Shown here: piece after piece, positions 44,790 through 54,490 of the stretch
Position numbering within the stretch: the stretch's first letter is position 1
Layout: every line of letters starts with the position of its first letter
NCBI GenBank assembly: GCA_963790335.1
Contig: CAWBOB010000001.1
Coordinates: forward strand, 124,001-188,000
From: JAOUEA01 sp963790335
Lineage (GTDB): Bacteria; Actinomycetota; UBA4738; HRBIN12
Direction: 5' to 3'
DNA: 64,000 nt
Made by a program: the position numbers and the translations under genes
Notes under the pieces: generated by a model
What the model was told of the DNA's origin: nothing
Databases searched by the model: none
The model's input: only the letters and a program-made list of their open reading frames with translations

Positions 44790-45992
44790 TTACCGCCCGA
44801 GACCCGCACGCCAGGCGCCCGGCACCGGGCCGTCGAACCTGATGTCGCCGGCCCCCAGCCAGCCGGCCAGCTCGCGGATCGCGCGACCCGTGGCGGCCCC
44901 GTCGCTCGCCCCGGTGCCCGGCTCGGCATGCACGGCACCGACGTGCAGCACGCCGGTCGAGCGGTCGAAGCGAGGATCGACGCGACCGATCAGGCGGTCG
45001 CCGCGCAGGACCGGCAGCACGAAGTACCCCCACCGCCGCTTCTGTTTCGGCACGTAGATCTCGATGCGGAAGTGGAAGTCGAACAGCGCTTGCGTGTGGT
45101 CGCGGTCGCTGACGAGATCGTCGAACGGCGAGAGCACGACGGTCCGCGGCTTCCATGGGCGATCGAGCAGCTCGGCATGCGCGAACCATTCTCCCTTCGT
45201 GATGCCCTCGATCCGCACCCGCACCGCGACGCCTTCGCGCTCGAGGTCGGTGAGCGCTCGCTGCCAGCCGTCGGGACGTCCGTCGAAGAGGAAGCCGAAC
45301 TGCCGGGGCGTCGCGATGCCTCGCGCCTTGAGCTGTCGATCGAGGATCTCGCGCGCCACCTCGCGCGCCGGGTTCGCAGGCCCGTCGAGCGGAAGGCTGC
45401 GTGAGGCGAGGTCCCACAGTCGCTGCTGCCCGTCGCGGCCGACGATCATGACCTCGCCCTTGGACCAGAGCAGATCGAGGATCATCGCCACGTTGCGCCC
45501 CTGATCGTTCCACCCGCCCGTGTGCCAGCCGTCCGCCACCCGGTCCTCGAGATCGCGAGCCCGCAGCGGTCCGCGCACGCGCAGCTCCCGCAGCACGTAC
45601 CGCCGGAACCGCTGGTTGGCCTCGAGCCAGTCGCGCACGTAGCGCCGCCGCATGAGGCCGCCCTGAGGACCGCCCGGATAGCGGCGCATCGAGACACGAT
45701 GCAGCCACAGGTCGCTCGTCGGCACGATGTGCACCCAGTATTCGAAGAGCGACCGGTCGACCCAGAGCATCCGTTCGAGCTCGTCGATGCGGAAGCGCCG
45801 CCCGAGCCGCGAGAAGAGCACGAGATGCTCGGTGCGCGCGACGACCCTCGTCGGGTCGAGCTGCACCATCGTGAGATCGTGGACCGCCTCGGCGATCGAG
45901 ACGGGACGGGGTCCGGCGAGGCGCTGGCCCATGATGCACAGCCGACGGGCCGTTCTCCTGTCGATCTCGAGCGGGGTCGACGAGCCTGACAT
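44790..45992 (-). CDS. YcaQ/AlkX-family DNA glycosylase (winged helix)
   Basis: 400-residue HTH_42 family protein. The catalytic motif QxD of the YcaQ branch is present as VQLDPTRVV (Gln44, Asp46), and LERMLWVDRSLFEYWVH and GYFVLPVLRGDRLIGRVDP are conserved family segments. Family knowledge: YcaQ unhooks interstrand DNA crosslinks, and the related AlkZ (QxQ) protects a natural-product producer. A TACACT hexamer lies 7 nt before the ATG. Confidence 0.88.
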   Translation of the reverse strand: MSGSSTPLEIDRRTARRLCIMGQRLAGPRPVSIAEAVHDLTMVQLDPTRVVARTEHLVLFSRLGRRFRIDELERMLWVDRSLFEYWVHIVPTSDLWLHRVSMRRYPGGPQGGLMRRRYVRDWLEANQRFRRYVLRELRVRGPLRARDLEDRVADGWHTGGWNDQGRNVAMILDLLWSKGEVMIVGRDGQQRLWDLASRSLPLDGPANPAREVAREILDRQLKARGIATPRQFGFLFDGRPDGWQRALTDLEREGVAVRVRIEGITKGEWFAHAELLDRPWKPRTVVLSPFDDLVSDRDHTQALFDFHFRIEIYVPKQKRRWGYFVLPVLRGDRLIGRVDPRFDRSTGVLHVGAVHAEPGTGASDGAATGRAIRELAGWLGAGDIRFDGPVPGAWRAGLGR

Positions 45993-45999
45993 CCGGCGG

Positions 46000-46005
46000 A
46001 GTGTA
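46000..46005 (-). promoter_or_regulatory. -10 element (TACACT) of the YcaQ-family gene
   Basis: Minus-strand TACACT, 7 nt, then the ATG at 45992. Confidence 0.45.
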
Positions 46006-46029
46006 GGCGCGGGCGTCGCGGCGTTCGTC

Positions 46030-46046
46030 TAGTCCAGGCCAGACTA
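46030..46046. terminator. Short inverted repeat after the aminotransferase operon
   Basis: TAGTC-caggcca-GACTA directly follows the stop codon at 46047 on the minus strand. No T-tract. Similar in core to the dyad at 6147-6163; weak evidence for a terminator. Confidence 0.2.
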
Positions 46047-47427
46047 CTATCGAGTGATCGCGTCGGCGAGGCTCTCGAAGTTGTCCACGTAGCGCTCCGC
46101 GTCGGCGTCGCTCATCACGATCGACGTGGTCCAGCTCTCCCACTTCGACCCGGGAGACTTGAAGACGCCCCGGTTCAGCTGCCAGAGCCAGGCGAGCTGC
46201 GGAACGCGGTCGTCGATCGCCCACAGATCGCGGTACTCGTGGATCGGGGTCGTGCTCCAGTCGATCGAGCCCTTCGCCCCCAGCGTCTTCATCGAGGCGG
46301 GGAGCCGGTAGGTCGCGATCACGTCCTCGCAGCGGTGCAGGATCGTGTTGAGCTCCTCGAGCCGCTCGTACGACGTCCGGCGTGAGCACCTGTTCGAGGT
46401 TCACCTTCGCGGCGGCCATCGTGAGCGGGTTGCCGTTGAACGTGCCGACCTGGTCGATGTCGCCCGAGATCACGCCGGCCATCGCCTCGGCGGTGCCGCC
46501 GATCGCGCCGCACGGGAGGCCCGCCCCGAGCGCTTTCGCGAACGCCACGAGGTCCGGTGCGACCCCGAACGCCTCGATCGCTCCGCCGCGCGCCACCGTG
46601 AAGCCGGTCTTCACCTCGTCGTAGCCGAACATCGCACCGTTGGCATGACAGAGATCCTTGAGCCCTTGCAGGTATCCGTCGTCGGGCAGCACCACGCCGC
46701 AGTTCGTCATGACGGGCTCGACGATCATGCCGGCGATCTCGCTCCCCCGCTCGGAGAACACCTCCCGGGCGAGCTCGAGGTCGTTGAACGGCACGCAGAC
46801 GACCGAGTCGGTCGTGCCGGGGATCATGCCGGCCGTCTGTGGCACGGAGTTCGGGTGCTCACGTGGCCCGGCGGCGCTCTCCGGCGGGAAGACGCTCACC
46901 ATGAGCGCGTCGTGGTGCCCGTGGTACGTGCCCTCGATCTTCACGATCAGGTCACGTCCGGTCGAGGCTCGCATGATGCGCACGACGTCGAGCGTGGCCT
47001 CGGTGCCGGAGTTGCCGAACCGCCAATAGGGAAGCCCGGTTCGCTCGGCGAGCTGTTCCGCGACCGGCAGCGCGTCGGCGGTCGGCTGCGCGAAGTGCGT
47101 GCCTTTGGCCACCCGATCGCGCACGGCCTCGACGATCTTCGGGTGGGCGTGGCCCATCACCATGACGCCGTAGCCGTTGTGGTAGTCGACGTACTCGTTG
47201 CCGTCGATGTCCCAGACCTTCGATCCCTCACCGCGGTCGACGTAGATCGGGTGCGGCGGCCACGTCTGCCACGACGACGACACGCCGCCCGGCAGATGGC
47301 CCTTCGCTTCCTCTCGGTAGGCCAGGGAACGAGCGTGCTTGTCGTCGAGGGCGGCCCCCTCACGCTTCGTGAGCTCCTCGACGAGGTCGAGGTCGATCTC
47401 CACGATGTCGGTACGGGTCGCGTTCAT
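46047..47427 (-). CDS. Class III aminotransferase, HemL-like paralogue 2 (one frameshift)
   Basis: About 459 residues of the glutamate-1-semialdehyde aminomutase-like branch of fold-type I PLP enzymes. Seen: GNSGTEATLDVVRIMR, KIEGTYHGHHDALM, IVEPVMTNCG, YDEVKTGF and the PLP lysine in FAKALGAGLPCGAIGG, then GTFNGNPLTMAA. A 50-residue N-terminal extension precedes the core. The frame breaks at about 46371; removing one base gives YERLEELNTILHRCEDVIA and the rest of the domain. It follows a close paralogue with 37 bp between. True HemL is less likely because there are two copies, with no haem genes adjacent. Confidence 0.82.
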
Positions 47428-47464
47428 CGGATCTCCTCAGCGGTCCGCGGTGGGACCGCGCATG

Positions 47465-48835
47465 CTAGGCCGTCAGTGCGGTGGCGAACTCCTCGAAGTT
47501 CGAGACGTACCGTGCGGCGTCGTCCTCGGTGTGGAAGACCGAGAGCGTCCAGGTTTCCTGCTTGGTCCAGGGCGACTTGAACACGCCCCGGTTCTGCTGG
47601 AACAGCCATGCCAGGTAGCTGATGCGTTCGTCGATGCCGACCACGTCGCGGTACTCGCGCACCGGGTTCGCCGAGTAGATCACCGAGCCCTTCGCTCCGA
47701 CCCCGGTGACGTGGGCGGGCAAGCCCGTCTTCTCGATCACCGACGTGAGGCCGTCCTTCATCGCCTTGTCGATGCGGTTGAACCCTTCGTACGCGTCGGG
47801 CACGAGGACGTCCAGCAGCGTGGCCTGCGAAGCGGCCATCGTGAGCGGGTTCCCGTTGAACGTGCCGGCCATGTCGTATTCGGCCTCGACCACCGGACGG
47901 TAGAGCTCGCGCGTGGCGCCGATCGCGCCGCACGGCGTGCCGCCGCCGATCGCCTTCGCGAGGCAGATGATGTCGGGAACCACACCGAACACCTCGGTCG
48001 CGCCGCCGTAGGCGAGCGTGGCGCCGGTCTTCACCTCGTCGTAGGCGAGGTAGGCGCCGTTCGCGTGACAGAGATCCTTCAACCCCTGCAGGTAGCCCGG
48101 CTCGGGCAGGATGACGCCGCAGTTCATCATCGCGGGCTCCACGATCATGCCGGCGATCATGCCGTCGTGCTCGGCGAACACCTTCTTCGCCGCCTCGAGG
48201 TCGTTGAACGGCACGACGCGCACGAGGTCGGCGAACGCTTGTGGCATGCCCATCGCCTGCGCCACGGTGTTCGGATGCTCGCGAGGGCCCATGTCGGCGG
48301 GGTCGGGCGCCACCGAGTACATGAGCGAGTCGTGGTGGCCGTGGTACGTGCCCTCGATCTTCACGAGCATCTCGCGTCCGGTGTTCGCGCGCATGAGCCG
48401 CGTGGCCTCGAGCGTGGCCTCGGTGCCCGAGTTGCAGAAGCGCCACAGTGGAAGCGTGAACCGCTCCGCCAGATTCTGTCCGATCACGTCGAGGTGCTTC
48501 GTCGGCTGCGCGAAGTGGGTGCCGAGCGCCGCCTGCCGCTGGATGGCCTCGACGATCTTCGGGTGCGCATGACCGGCGACCATGGCGCCGTACCCGAGAT
48601 GGAAGTCGATGTACTCGTTCTGGTCGATGTCCCAGATGCGGTTGCCCCGACCCCGGTCGATGAAGATGGCGTGCGGAGGTGAGTCCTGCCAGCTCGATGC
48701 CACCCCCCCGGCGACGTGGCGATCAGCGGTCGCCCGGTAGGCGATCGACGCGCTCCTCGTTGGTTCCAGGGTCGCCTCTTCGCGTGCGATGAGGCTGTCG
48801 ATCAGGTCCAAGTCGAACTCGACCTGTGCTGCCAT
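47465..48835 (-). CDS. Class III aminotransferase, HemL-like paralogue 1
   Basis: 456 residues, intact. Shares with its neighbour the N-terminal extension (DLDLIDSLIAREEA), GGVASSWQDSPPHAIF, GYGAMVAGHAHPKIVEAI, CNSGTEATLEATRLMRA, YDEVKTGATLAYGG and the PLP lysine of LAKAIGGGTPCGAIG. The tandem pair may form a hetero-oligomer or handle related substrates; some relatives are annotated as aspartate aminotransferase family without evidence. First gene of the pair; a perfect palindrome lies 55 bp upstream. Confidence 0.85.
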   Translation of the reverse strand: MAAQVEFDLDLIDSLIAREEATLEPTRSASIAYRATADRHVAGGVASSWQDSPPHAIFIDRGRGNRIWDIDQNEYIDFHLGYGAMVAGHAHPKIVEAIQRQAALGTHFAQPTKHLDVIGQNLAERFTLPLWRFCNSGTEATLEATRLMRANTGREMLVKIEGTYHGHHDSLMYSVAPDPADMGPREHPNTVAQAMGMPQAFADLVRVVPFNDLEAAKKVFAEHDGMIAGMIVEPAMMNCGVILPEPGYLQGLKDLCHANGAYLAYDEVKTGATLAYGGATEVFGVVPDIICLAKAIGGGTPCGAIGATRELYRPVVEAEYDMAGTFNGNPLTMAASQATLLDVLVPDAYEGFNRIDKAMKDGLTSVIEKTGLPAHVTGVGAKGSVIYSANPVREYRDVVGIDERISYLAWLFQQNRGVFKSPWTKQETWTLSVFHTEDDAARYVSNFEEFATALTA

Positions 48836-48889
48836 GGCCTTTCACGCTCCTTCGCAGAACCGCCGGGCGACAACCAGGAGGGTGACGGA

Positions 48890-48905
48890 TTGAACGGCGG
48901 TTCAA
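48890..48905. promoter_or_regulatory. Operator candidate TTGAAC-ggcg-GTTCAA
   Basis: Perfect 6+4+6 palindrome upstream of the tandem aminotransferases. Minus-strand TATCAT (plus 48916-48921) would be a -10 box 10 nt before it, placing the palindrome over the transcription start, as expected for a repressor site. No -35 box is evident, and no regulator gene is adjacent. Confidence 0.5.
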
Positions 48906-48993
48906 ACTCTGCACCATGATACCCCAGGGCGGCCCGGCGAGGCCACCGGACTCGTGCGGCCCGGGCCCCGTTGGTATCGTTGTGGTCGCACAT

Positions 48994-49072
48994 GGTGGGT
49001 GTAGCTCAGCTCGGTTAGAGCGCCTGGTTGTGGTCCAGGAGGCCGCGGGTTCAAATCCCGTCACTCACCCCA
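48994..49072 (+). tRNA. tRNA-His (anticodon GTG)
   Basis: Acceptor GTGGGTG/CACTCAC with one G-T pair, preceded by the histidine-specific G-1 at 48994 opposite discriminator C; anticodon loop TTGTGGT between CTGG/CCAG; T-arm GCGGGTTCAAATCCCGT; CCA encoded. A TATCGT hexamer (48975-48980) is a likely -10 box. Confidence 0.96.
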
Positions 49073-49127
49073 GGTCACCATCGTCGCTCGAGCGGGCAGG
49101 CCGGGGTCGCAATCGGTATCGTGATGC

Positions 49128-49204
49128 GGGCCTCTAGCTCAATCCGGCAGAGCAACGGACTCTTAATCCGCAGGTTCGGGGTTCGAATCCCCGGGGGCCC
49201 ACCA
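49128..49204 (+). tRNA. tRNA-Lys (anticodon CTT)
   Basis: Acceptor GGGCCTC/GGGGCCC (two G-T or G-C variants), anticodon stem CGGA/TCCG with loop CTCTTAA (CTT), T-arm CGGGGTTCGAATCCCCG, discriminator A, CCA encoded. The same GGTATCGT hexamer context as before tRNA-His occurs at 49115-49122, very close to the 5' end. Confidence 0.95.
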
Positions 49205-49266
49205 GAGGGTCGCATCCCCCGCCAACAGCTGGATGTTGACGGTCGTGGGAAGCTAGAGCGGACGCC

Positions 49267-50343
49267 ATGACCGACGACCAGCGAGCGGACGCGTTCTCGG
49301 AGCGGCTCTTCGGCACCGTCGTGCAGGCCTGGGATCTGCTGAGCATCTCGATGGGCACCAAGCTCGGCTACTACGACGCGCTGCGCGAGCAGCCTGCGAC
49401 CTCGGTCGAGCTCGCCGGCCGCACCGGCACGGTCGAGCGGTACGCGCGGGAGTGGCTCGAGCAGCAGGCGGGCACCGGCATCCTCGTATGCCAGGATCCC
49501 GGCGCGCAGCCGGTCGAGCGCCGCTACACGCTTCCCCCCGAACACGCCGAGGTGCTGCTCGACGACGACTCGCTCCGCTTCCTCGGGGGCGCCGTGCAGA
49601 TGCAGATGGCGGCGATCCTGTCGATGCCCGGCCTGCTCGAGACCTACCGCGGGAAGCAGGTCATGAACTGGGACGACTTCGGCGACGACATGCGTGACGG
49701 GCAGGGCGCGATGAACCGGCCCTTCTCCATGTCGTCGCTCGGCAAGGGTGCTCTCGGCGCGGTACCCGAGCTCGCGGAGCGGCTGGAGGCAGGGGCGCGT
49801 GTCGCCGACATCGGGTGCGGGCTGGGATGGTCCTCGATCGGCCTGGCGCTCGCGTACCCGGGCGTGATCGTCGACGGATACGATCTCGACGAGCCCTCGA
49901 TCGAGGCTGCCGTGCGCTTCGCGAAGGAACACGGCGTGGACGACCGGGTGCGGTTCCATGCGGTCGATGCGGGAAGCGAAGCCCTCGCCGGCGAGTACGA
50001 CCTCGTGCTCGCGGTGGAGTGCGTGCACGACATGTCGCATCCGGTGCCGGTGCTCGCGACCATGCGCCGCATCGCGAAGGCCGGAGGCTGGGTCGTCGTC
50101 GTCGACGAGCGGGTCGCCGAGCGTTTCGATCCGCCGGTCGACGACCTCGAACGGTTCTTCTACGGATGGAGCATCTCGACGTGTCTTCCCGACGGCATGT
50201 CGGCCGAGGGGTCGGTCGGCACCGGCACCGTCATGCGCGCCGGCACGCTGCGCGGGTACGCACTCGACGCCGGTTTCAGCGACGTCGAGGTGCTGCCGAT
50301 CGAGAACGACTTCTTCCGGTTCTACCGCCTCGTCGGCACCTGA
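49267..50343 (+). CDS. SAM-dependent methyltransferase with winged-helix N-terminus
   Basis: 358 residues. An N-terminal helical/winged-helix part (about 1-100, LGYYDALREQPATSVELA) precedes a class I methyltransferase fold whose SAM loop is VADIGCGLGWSSIGLA (about 179-194); VDGYDLDEPSI is the acidic ribose-binding strand. This layout resembles O-methyltransferase-like proteins of the Rv2258c type. Substrate unknown. Convergent with the exopolysaccharide locus, 9 bp from the last sulfotransferase. Confidence 0.85.
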   Translation: MTDDQRADAFSERLFGTVVQAWDLLSISMGTKLGYYDALREQPATSVELAGRTGTVERYAREWLEQQAGTGILVCQDPGAQPVERRYTLPPEHAEVLLDDDSLRFLGGAVQMQMAAILSMPGLLETYRGKQVMNWDDFGDDMRDGQGAMNRPFSMSSLGKGALGAVPELAERLEAGARVADIGCGLGWSSIGLALAYPGVIVDGYDLDEPSIEAAVRFAKEHGVDDRVRFHAVDAGSEALAGEYDLVLAVECVHDMSHPVPVLATMRRIAKAGGWVVVVDERVAERFDPPVDDLERFFYGWSISTCLPDGMSAEGSVGTGTVMRAGTLRGYALDAGFSDVEVLPIENDFFRFYRLVGT

Positions 50344-50352
50344 TCCACACGG

Positions 50353-51234
50353 CTACTCGGGATAGCCGAGCTGCCGGATGAGGTCGGTCGTCGCGCCGTC
50401 GAAGGCCTCCCGCACGAGCGGTGTGAAGTGGTTGCGCCAGTCTCCCGCCACGCCCTTGCGGAGCTTCGACCCCGTGTCCTCCTGGCCCGGCTTGCGACCC
50501 GACAAGGCCTCGAAGCTGTACCGGGCGAGGAGCGCACCGCGGTCGGCATCGGACATGGTCACGTCGCAGTGGTCCAGCAGCCGGGCCCACGAGCGGTCGC
50601 GATGCTCCCCGATCAGATCCTCGTACCGGACCACCACGACGTCGGGATCGTCGGCCTCGGCCCACGACGCCAACGCATCGAACAGTCCGTATCGGGCGAG
50701 CATGCCGACGCACTCCACGAGCGCAGCTTCTTCGTCGAGGTCGGTGAGGAGCGCGCGCGTGCGGGCCAGACCGCGGCTGCTGTTCGTCGGATGGGAGCTG
50801 ATCGACGAGAAGTACCAGCTCACGACGACGTCGCGTGGATCTCGCATCACGAAGAACGCCCGCCACGGGCCCGGCCTGCTCAGCGCCGTGAAGCCGGAGT
50901 AGGGCAGGTACAGGGGCGAGACGATGCGGCCGGATGGGAAGGGTCGATCGAAGCCGAGGTCGCGGTAGCCGCGGCTCCGATCGGCCTCGTCGAGGCGCGG
51001 ACCGTACGCGTAGGTGCGCAGGCCGGTCGCGCGGTAGACGGCCGGATCGGCGAGCACCTTGCGGACCCACTGGCTGCCGGTCTTGTGCACGCAACAGTGG
51101 TAGATGTTGCGCAGCCCACTCCGCCGATCCACGCGGCGCAGGCGCACCCGGTGCTCGGCGAACGCCGCCTTCGCCCGAGGCGGCACGAGGTTGCGGATGC
51201 GCTGGTTGCGCAGCAGTCGCTCGTGCACCGACAT
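50353..51234 (-). CDS. Sulfotransferase (first of five in the locus)
   Basis: 293 residues. The 5'-phosphosulfate loop is HKTGSQWVRKVL (about 49-60) and the 3'-phosphate motif MRDPRDVVVSWYFS; VVVRYEDLIGE is also typical. These bind PAPS and transfer sulfate to hydroxyl or amino groups, here presumably of a sugar polymer or its lipid carrier. Starts 18 bp after the flippase gene. Last gene of the minus-strand arm. Confidence 0.87.
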   Translation of the reverse strand: MSVHERLLRNQRIRNLVPPRAKAAFAEHRVRLRRVDRRSGLRNIYHCCVHKTGSQWVRKVLADPAVYRATGLRTYAYGPRLDEADRSRGYRDLGFDRPFPSGRIVSPLYLPYSGFTALSRPGPWRAFFVMRDPRDVVVSWYFSSISSHPTNSSRGLARTRALLTDLDEEAALVECVGMLARYGLFDALASWAEADDPDVVVVRYEDLIGEHRDRSWARLLDHCDVTMSDADRGALLARYSFEALSGRKPGQEDTGSKLRKGVAGDWRNHFTPLVREAFDGATTDLIRQLGYPE

Positions 51235-51251
51235 GTCGTTCGACCTCCCCG

Positions 51252-52814
51252 CTACCTGAACCGGATCACCCGTCGAGCGCGGCCGACCAGCCAGCGACGC
51301 TGACGAGCGGACAAACCCACGAACACGGCGATCGCGGTCAGCACGATCCCCGACACGGCCGCGGCGGCGACGAGCGCCGGCCACGACCCGACCCCGACCA
51401 CGGTGCTCAGGGCCGCAGCGACCGCGAACAACGCCGCGGTGACGACCCCGGCCCGCAGCAGCGCCACGACCTGTGCCGACGTGGGGATCGACAGGATGCG
51501 GCCGATCATCATCGGATAGGTCACGCTCTGGATGGTGCGGCCGGCGATGAAGCCGGCGGCGAGGCCCGAGATGCCGAGATCGAACCTCGCCACGAGCACC
51601 CACGCGAACAGGACCGACAAGCCCGCGGAGACCACGCCGAGCAGCACCTTGCGCCGGATGTTCAGCGTGAGGTCGATGATGTTGGAATCCACGCGGATGA
51701 GCGTGAGCTGCAGGATCATCACGACGATGAGCAAGGTCGGGATCGCCCCCGGGTAGTAGCGCGCCTCGACCCACAGACGCAGGAACGACTCCTCCCACAG
51801 CAGCACCCCCGCACCGGCCACCGTCGCCATCAGCCACGCGACCGCCATGGTCTCGCTGCGAACGCGCGCCGCCCGGACCGTCTCCCCCGCGCCGATGAGG
51901 CCCCCGAGGCCCGGCGCCATGCCGAAGATGACGCTCGCGACCGCGCCGGTGATCGTCAGGGGGATGAACCGGGTGAGCGAGTAGCTCGTGACCTGCGAGG
52001 CCGATCCGGCGATGCCGAGCACGACGATGTCGCCGCCCATCGTCACGCGGGTCACGAAGTTCCAGATCAGGAACCACCAGCTCAGCCCCAGGAACCGGCG
52101 CACGGCGGCGCCGTCGGGCCGGGCGACCCCGAACCAGGGGATGTGGACGCGGGCGAGCCACAGGTACAACCCCCCGCTCGTCACGGTGACCCCGACGGTC
52201 GCGGCCGCGAGACCGATCAGGCCGGTCCCGCCCACGGCGGCGGCGACCATGAGCGCGCCGCCGACGAACTCGATGCCGGCGGTGAGACCCATGCGCTTGT
52301 AGCCGAGGTTCTCGCCGGACAGGGTCGCCCACGGGATGTTCGTGAGTCCCATGACGACCATGCCGGCGACGAGGATGCCCGCGGTCACGCGGATGACGTC
52401 GTGGTCGGCGGGTGCGACATCGAGCCAGATGGGGGCGTACCAACCCACGACCGCCCCGATCGGGATCAGGACGGGAACGAAGATGAGCCAGACGACGAGT
52501 GCGCTCCCCACGGCTTGGCGCTTCACCTGGACGTCGTCGGACGACTGCCGGTGGGCGATGAACCACTTGAGCGCCTCGCTCGGCCGGCCTCCCGCAGGGT
52601 TGGTCTGCCCGATCAGACGTTGCACGACCTGCCAGTTGCCGAAGCTCACGTCACCGAGGTAGCGCAGCAGGAGCGGGTTGACGACGAAGCCGACGATCGC
52701 CTTGGCTCCCTGGTTCATCGCGGTCGCCACCGAGTTCAGCGACGCCTTCTTCGTGAGGCTGCCCCCGGAGGCACGGGTGCGAGGCCGCACGCCGCTGACG
52801 GGATGGGCACGCAC
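51252..52814 (-). CDS. Polysaccharide flippase (Wzx-like, MATE/MVF superfamily)
   Basis: 520 residues with about 12-14 membrane helices and a start resembling flippases (KKASLNSVATAMNQGAKAIV). Further cues: LRYLGDVSFGNWQVVQ and SYSLTRFIPLTITGAVASVIF. It would translocate the undecaprenyl-linked repeat unit across the membrane before polymerisation by Wzy. GTG start 6 bp after the kinase gene. Confidence 0.85.
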   Translation of the reverse strand: MRAHPVSGVRPRTRASGGSLTKKASLNSVATAMNQGAKAIVGFVVNPLLLRYLGDVSFGNWQVVQRLIGQTNPAGGRPSEALKWFIAHRQSSDDVQVKRQAVGSALVVWLIFVPVLIPIGAVVGWYAPIWLDVAPADHDVIRVTAGILVAGMVVMGLTNIPWATLSGENLGYKRMGLTAGIEFVGGALMVAAAVGGTGLIGLAAATVGVTVTSGGLYLWLARVHIPWFGVARPDGAAVRRFLGLSWWFLIWNFVTRVTMGGDIVVLGIAGSASQVTSYSLTRFIPLTITGAVASVIFGMAPGLGGLIGAGETVRAARVRSETMAVAWLMATVAGAGVLLWEESFLRLWVEARYYPGAIPTLLIVVMILQLTLIRVDSNIIDLTLNIRRKVLLGVVSAGLSVLFAWVLVARFDLGISGLAAGFIAGRTIQSVTYPMMIGRILSIPTSAQVVALLRAGVVTAALFAVAAALSTVVGVGSWPALVAAAAVSGIVLTAIAVFVGLSARQRRWLVGRARRVIRFR

Positions 52815-52820
52815 CGGCCG

Positions 52821-54410
52821 TCAGATCCTCGACCAGATCGCCGACTTGATCTCGGCGAGCACCTCGTCCTTCGAGCGTCCCGCGTCGACCACTATCGGAT
52901 CGAGGCGGGACCAATCACGGTCGCGGATCTCCTCGCAGCGGCGGCGGACGACATCGGGGTCGTCGATCCCGCGGCGGCGCTCGACGGCGAGGTCGGGGTC
53001 CACGGACAGCACGACGAGGAGATCGGGGTCGTGGATGCGCTCGTAGTAGGTGCGCTCGCGACGTGCCAGGAACCTCGCGATCCCGCTGCCTCCGGGCGTG
53101 TCCAGCATCCTGCCGGCCAGCGGCCCGTCCATGAGCTCGATCTCCGGCAACGGGAACCGGTCGCTGATCACGATGCCGCCGGCCGACGCCAGGCGGCGTG
53201 CCCGCCGGTACGCGAGATGCCGATCGCGGGCCACCGTGACCTGCTGGATCAGCCGCGCCGACGTACGGGGGCTGATCGCGCGCCCGTCGGAAGCCGCCAA
53301 GGCGGCGCCCGATACCCGCGACTCGCGCATCAGGCCGCGCACGCCGCGCTTCCATACCCGCCTGACGATCGTCGATGTCAGCGAGCTCGTCGGCTTGCCG
53401 AGGTGCGCCGTCGTGGTCGTGAGGTCCCTGGAGAGCCAGTCGCGCAGTGCGGCGACCACCGTGGACTTGCCGGACCCGTCGCCGCCCACGACCGCGATCA
53501 ACCTCCCGCCACCCGCGAGCCGTGCCCGTGGCGGCGGTCGGTGCAGCACATGGCGACGAACGATGACGCGAGCCCTCCGGAGGAGCCGGAGCACCCCGTC
53601 GGCGCCGGGGCGCCGCCTCGCGTACGGCGCGAGGACCCGTTCGAGGCGATGGGCGGTCCGCACCCGGTCGGCACGGGACGCGCCGCCTTGAACGCACGTC
53701 CTGCATCGCTCCCACAGCTGCCCGCCAACGAACGGCAGGTGCTCACGCACCGCGGCCCGAGCGCCTTCGAGGTCGGCCCGCCGCAGCAGGTCCTCGAGCT
53801 CGCGCGTCTCGCTGGCGGCCAGCCTTCCTTTGCCGGATGCGATCGCGTCCCAGGTGGAGTGCTTGAGCATCATGCGCACGACGAAGACCACGAGTTCGAG
53901 CTCCGGTGCGGGGATCGGCAGCGGATACGCATCGTCTGGAACGACCGAGCGCAGGTAGGCGTCCTCGATCGGCAGTCGGTAGTTCTTCGTGGTGTCGTCT
54001 CCGAGCACGAGCTGCTCGTGCACGTGGATGTGCAGCAGCCGGCCGGACGGTTCATCGAGCGCGTACGAGTGGAAGACGCCGGGAACCCGCTTCATCGTGG
54101 GCGCAACCGCATCCTTGAAGCCGAGGCTGCGGATCACCTCGACGAACCGCGGCACGTCGGCGAGACCCACCAACAGGTCGAGGTCGCTGTCGCCGCGAAC
54201 GGCTCGCCCCTGCGCATCGTTGCTCTTCCAATGGCACCAGGCGATGCGTTCGTGGACCAGCGCCTCGCGCAGCCGCGCGGAGAGCGACAGGGCATCACCC
54301 GCAGCGTGCGCTCGATCGCCGATCCCGGACGTGGGGAGCATGCTCTTCATCGGTACGATCCGTGACGAAGCCGGCGACGGTCGTGATGCGTGCGGGGTCG
54401 CAGACGTCAT
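52821..54410 (-). CDS. Nucleotidyltransferase-like / P-loop kinase fusion protein
   Basis: About 529 residues from 54410 (54350 is an alternative ATG). The N-terminal half has a nucleotidyltransferase-like pattern GDSDLDLLV with the sequence HWKSNDAQGRAVRGDSDLD; the C-terminal half is a thymidylate-kinase-like domain with Walker A VVGGDGSGKST and a LID-like arginine-rich region RRRGIDDPDVVRRRCEE. Such fusions recur in capsule and exopolysaccharide loci; the substrate is unknown. The open frame extends to 54545, but this would overlap the preceding sulfotransferase. Confidence 0.7.
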   Translation of the reverse strand: MTSATPHASRPSPASSRIVPMKSMLPTSGIGDRAHAAGDALSLSARLREALVHERIAWCHWKSNDAQGRAVRGDSDLDLLVGLADVPRFVEVIRSLGFKDAVAPTMKRVPGVFHSYALDEPSGRLLHIHVHEQLVLGDDTTKNYRLPIEDAYLRSVVPDDAYPLPIPAPELELVVFVVRMMLKHSTWDAIASGKGRLAASETRELEDLLRRADLEGARAAVREHLPFVGGQLWERCRTCVQGGASRADRVRTAHRLERVLAPYARRRPGADGVLRLLRRARVIVRRHVLHRPPPRARLAGGGRLIAVVGGDGSGKSTVVAALRDWLSRDLTTTTAHLGKPTSSLTSTIVRRVWKRGVRGLMRESRVSGAALAASDGRAISPRTSARLIQQVTVARDRHLAYRRARRLASAGGIVISDRFPLPEIELMDGPLAGRMLDTPGGSGIARFLARRERTYYERIHDPDLLVVLSVDPDLAVERRRGIDDPDVVRRRCEEIRDRDWSRLDPIVVDAGRSKDEVLAEIKSAIWSRI

Positions 54411-54490
54411 GGGTCTGCCACGGTACGGAGCCCCGTGCGGCCTCGCACCGGCGGCGGGGGGTACTTCCGCTACGTCGATCACCGCATCGA

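Noticed and set aside
46047..47427. HemL (glutamate-1-semialdehyde aminomutase) as gene name
   Set aside because: Tandem duplication, an N-terminal extension and no haem genes nearby make the haem role unlikely.
50934..54365. A 1143-codon plus-strand open frame across the polysaccharide locus
   Set aside because: Composition is low-complexity Arg/Gly/Pro/His-rich, with no motif. It is the antisense shadow of sulfotransferase, flippase and kinase genes whose motifs are intact on the minus strand.
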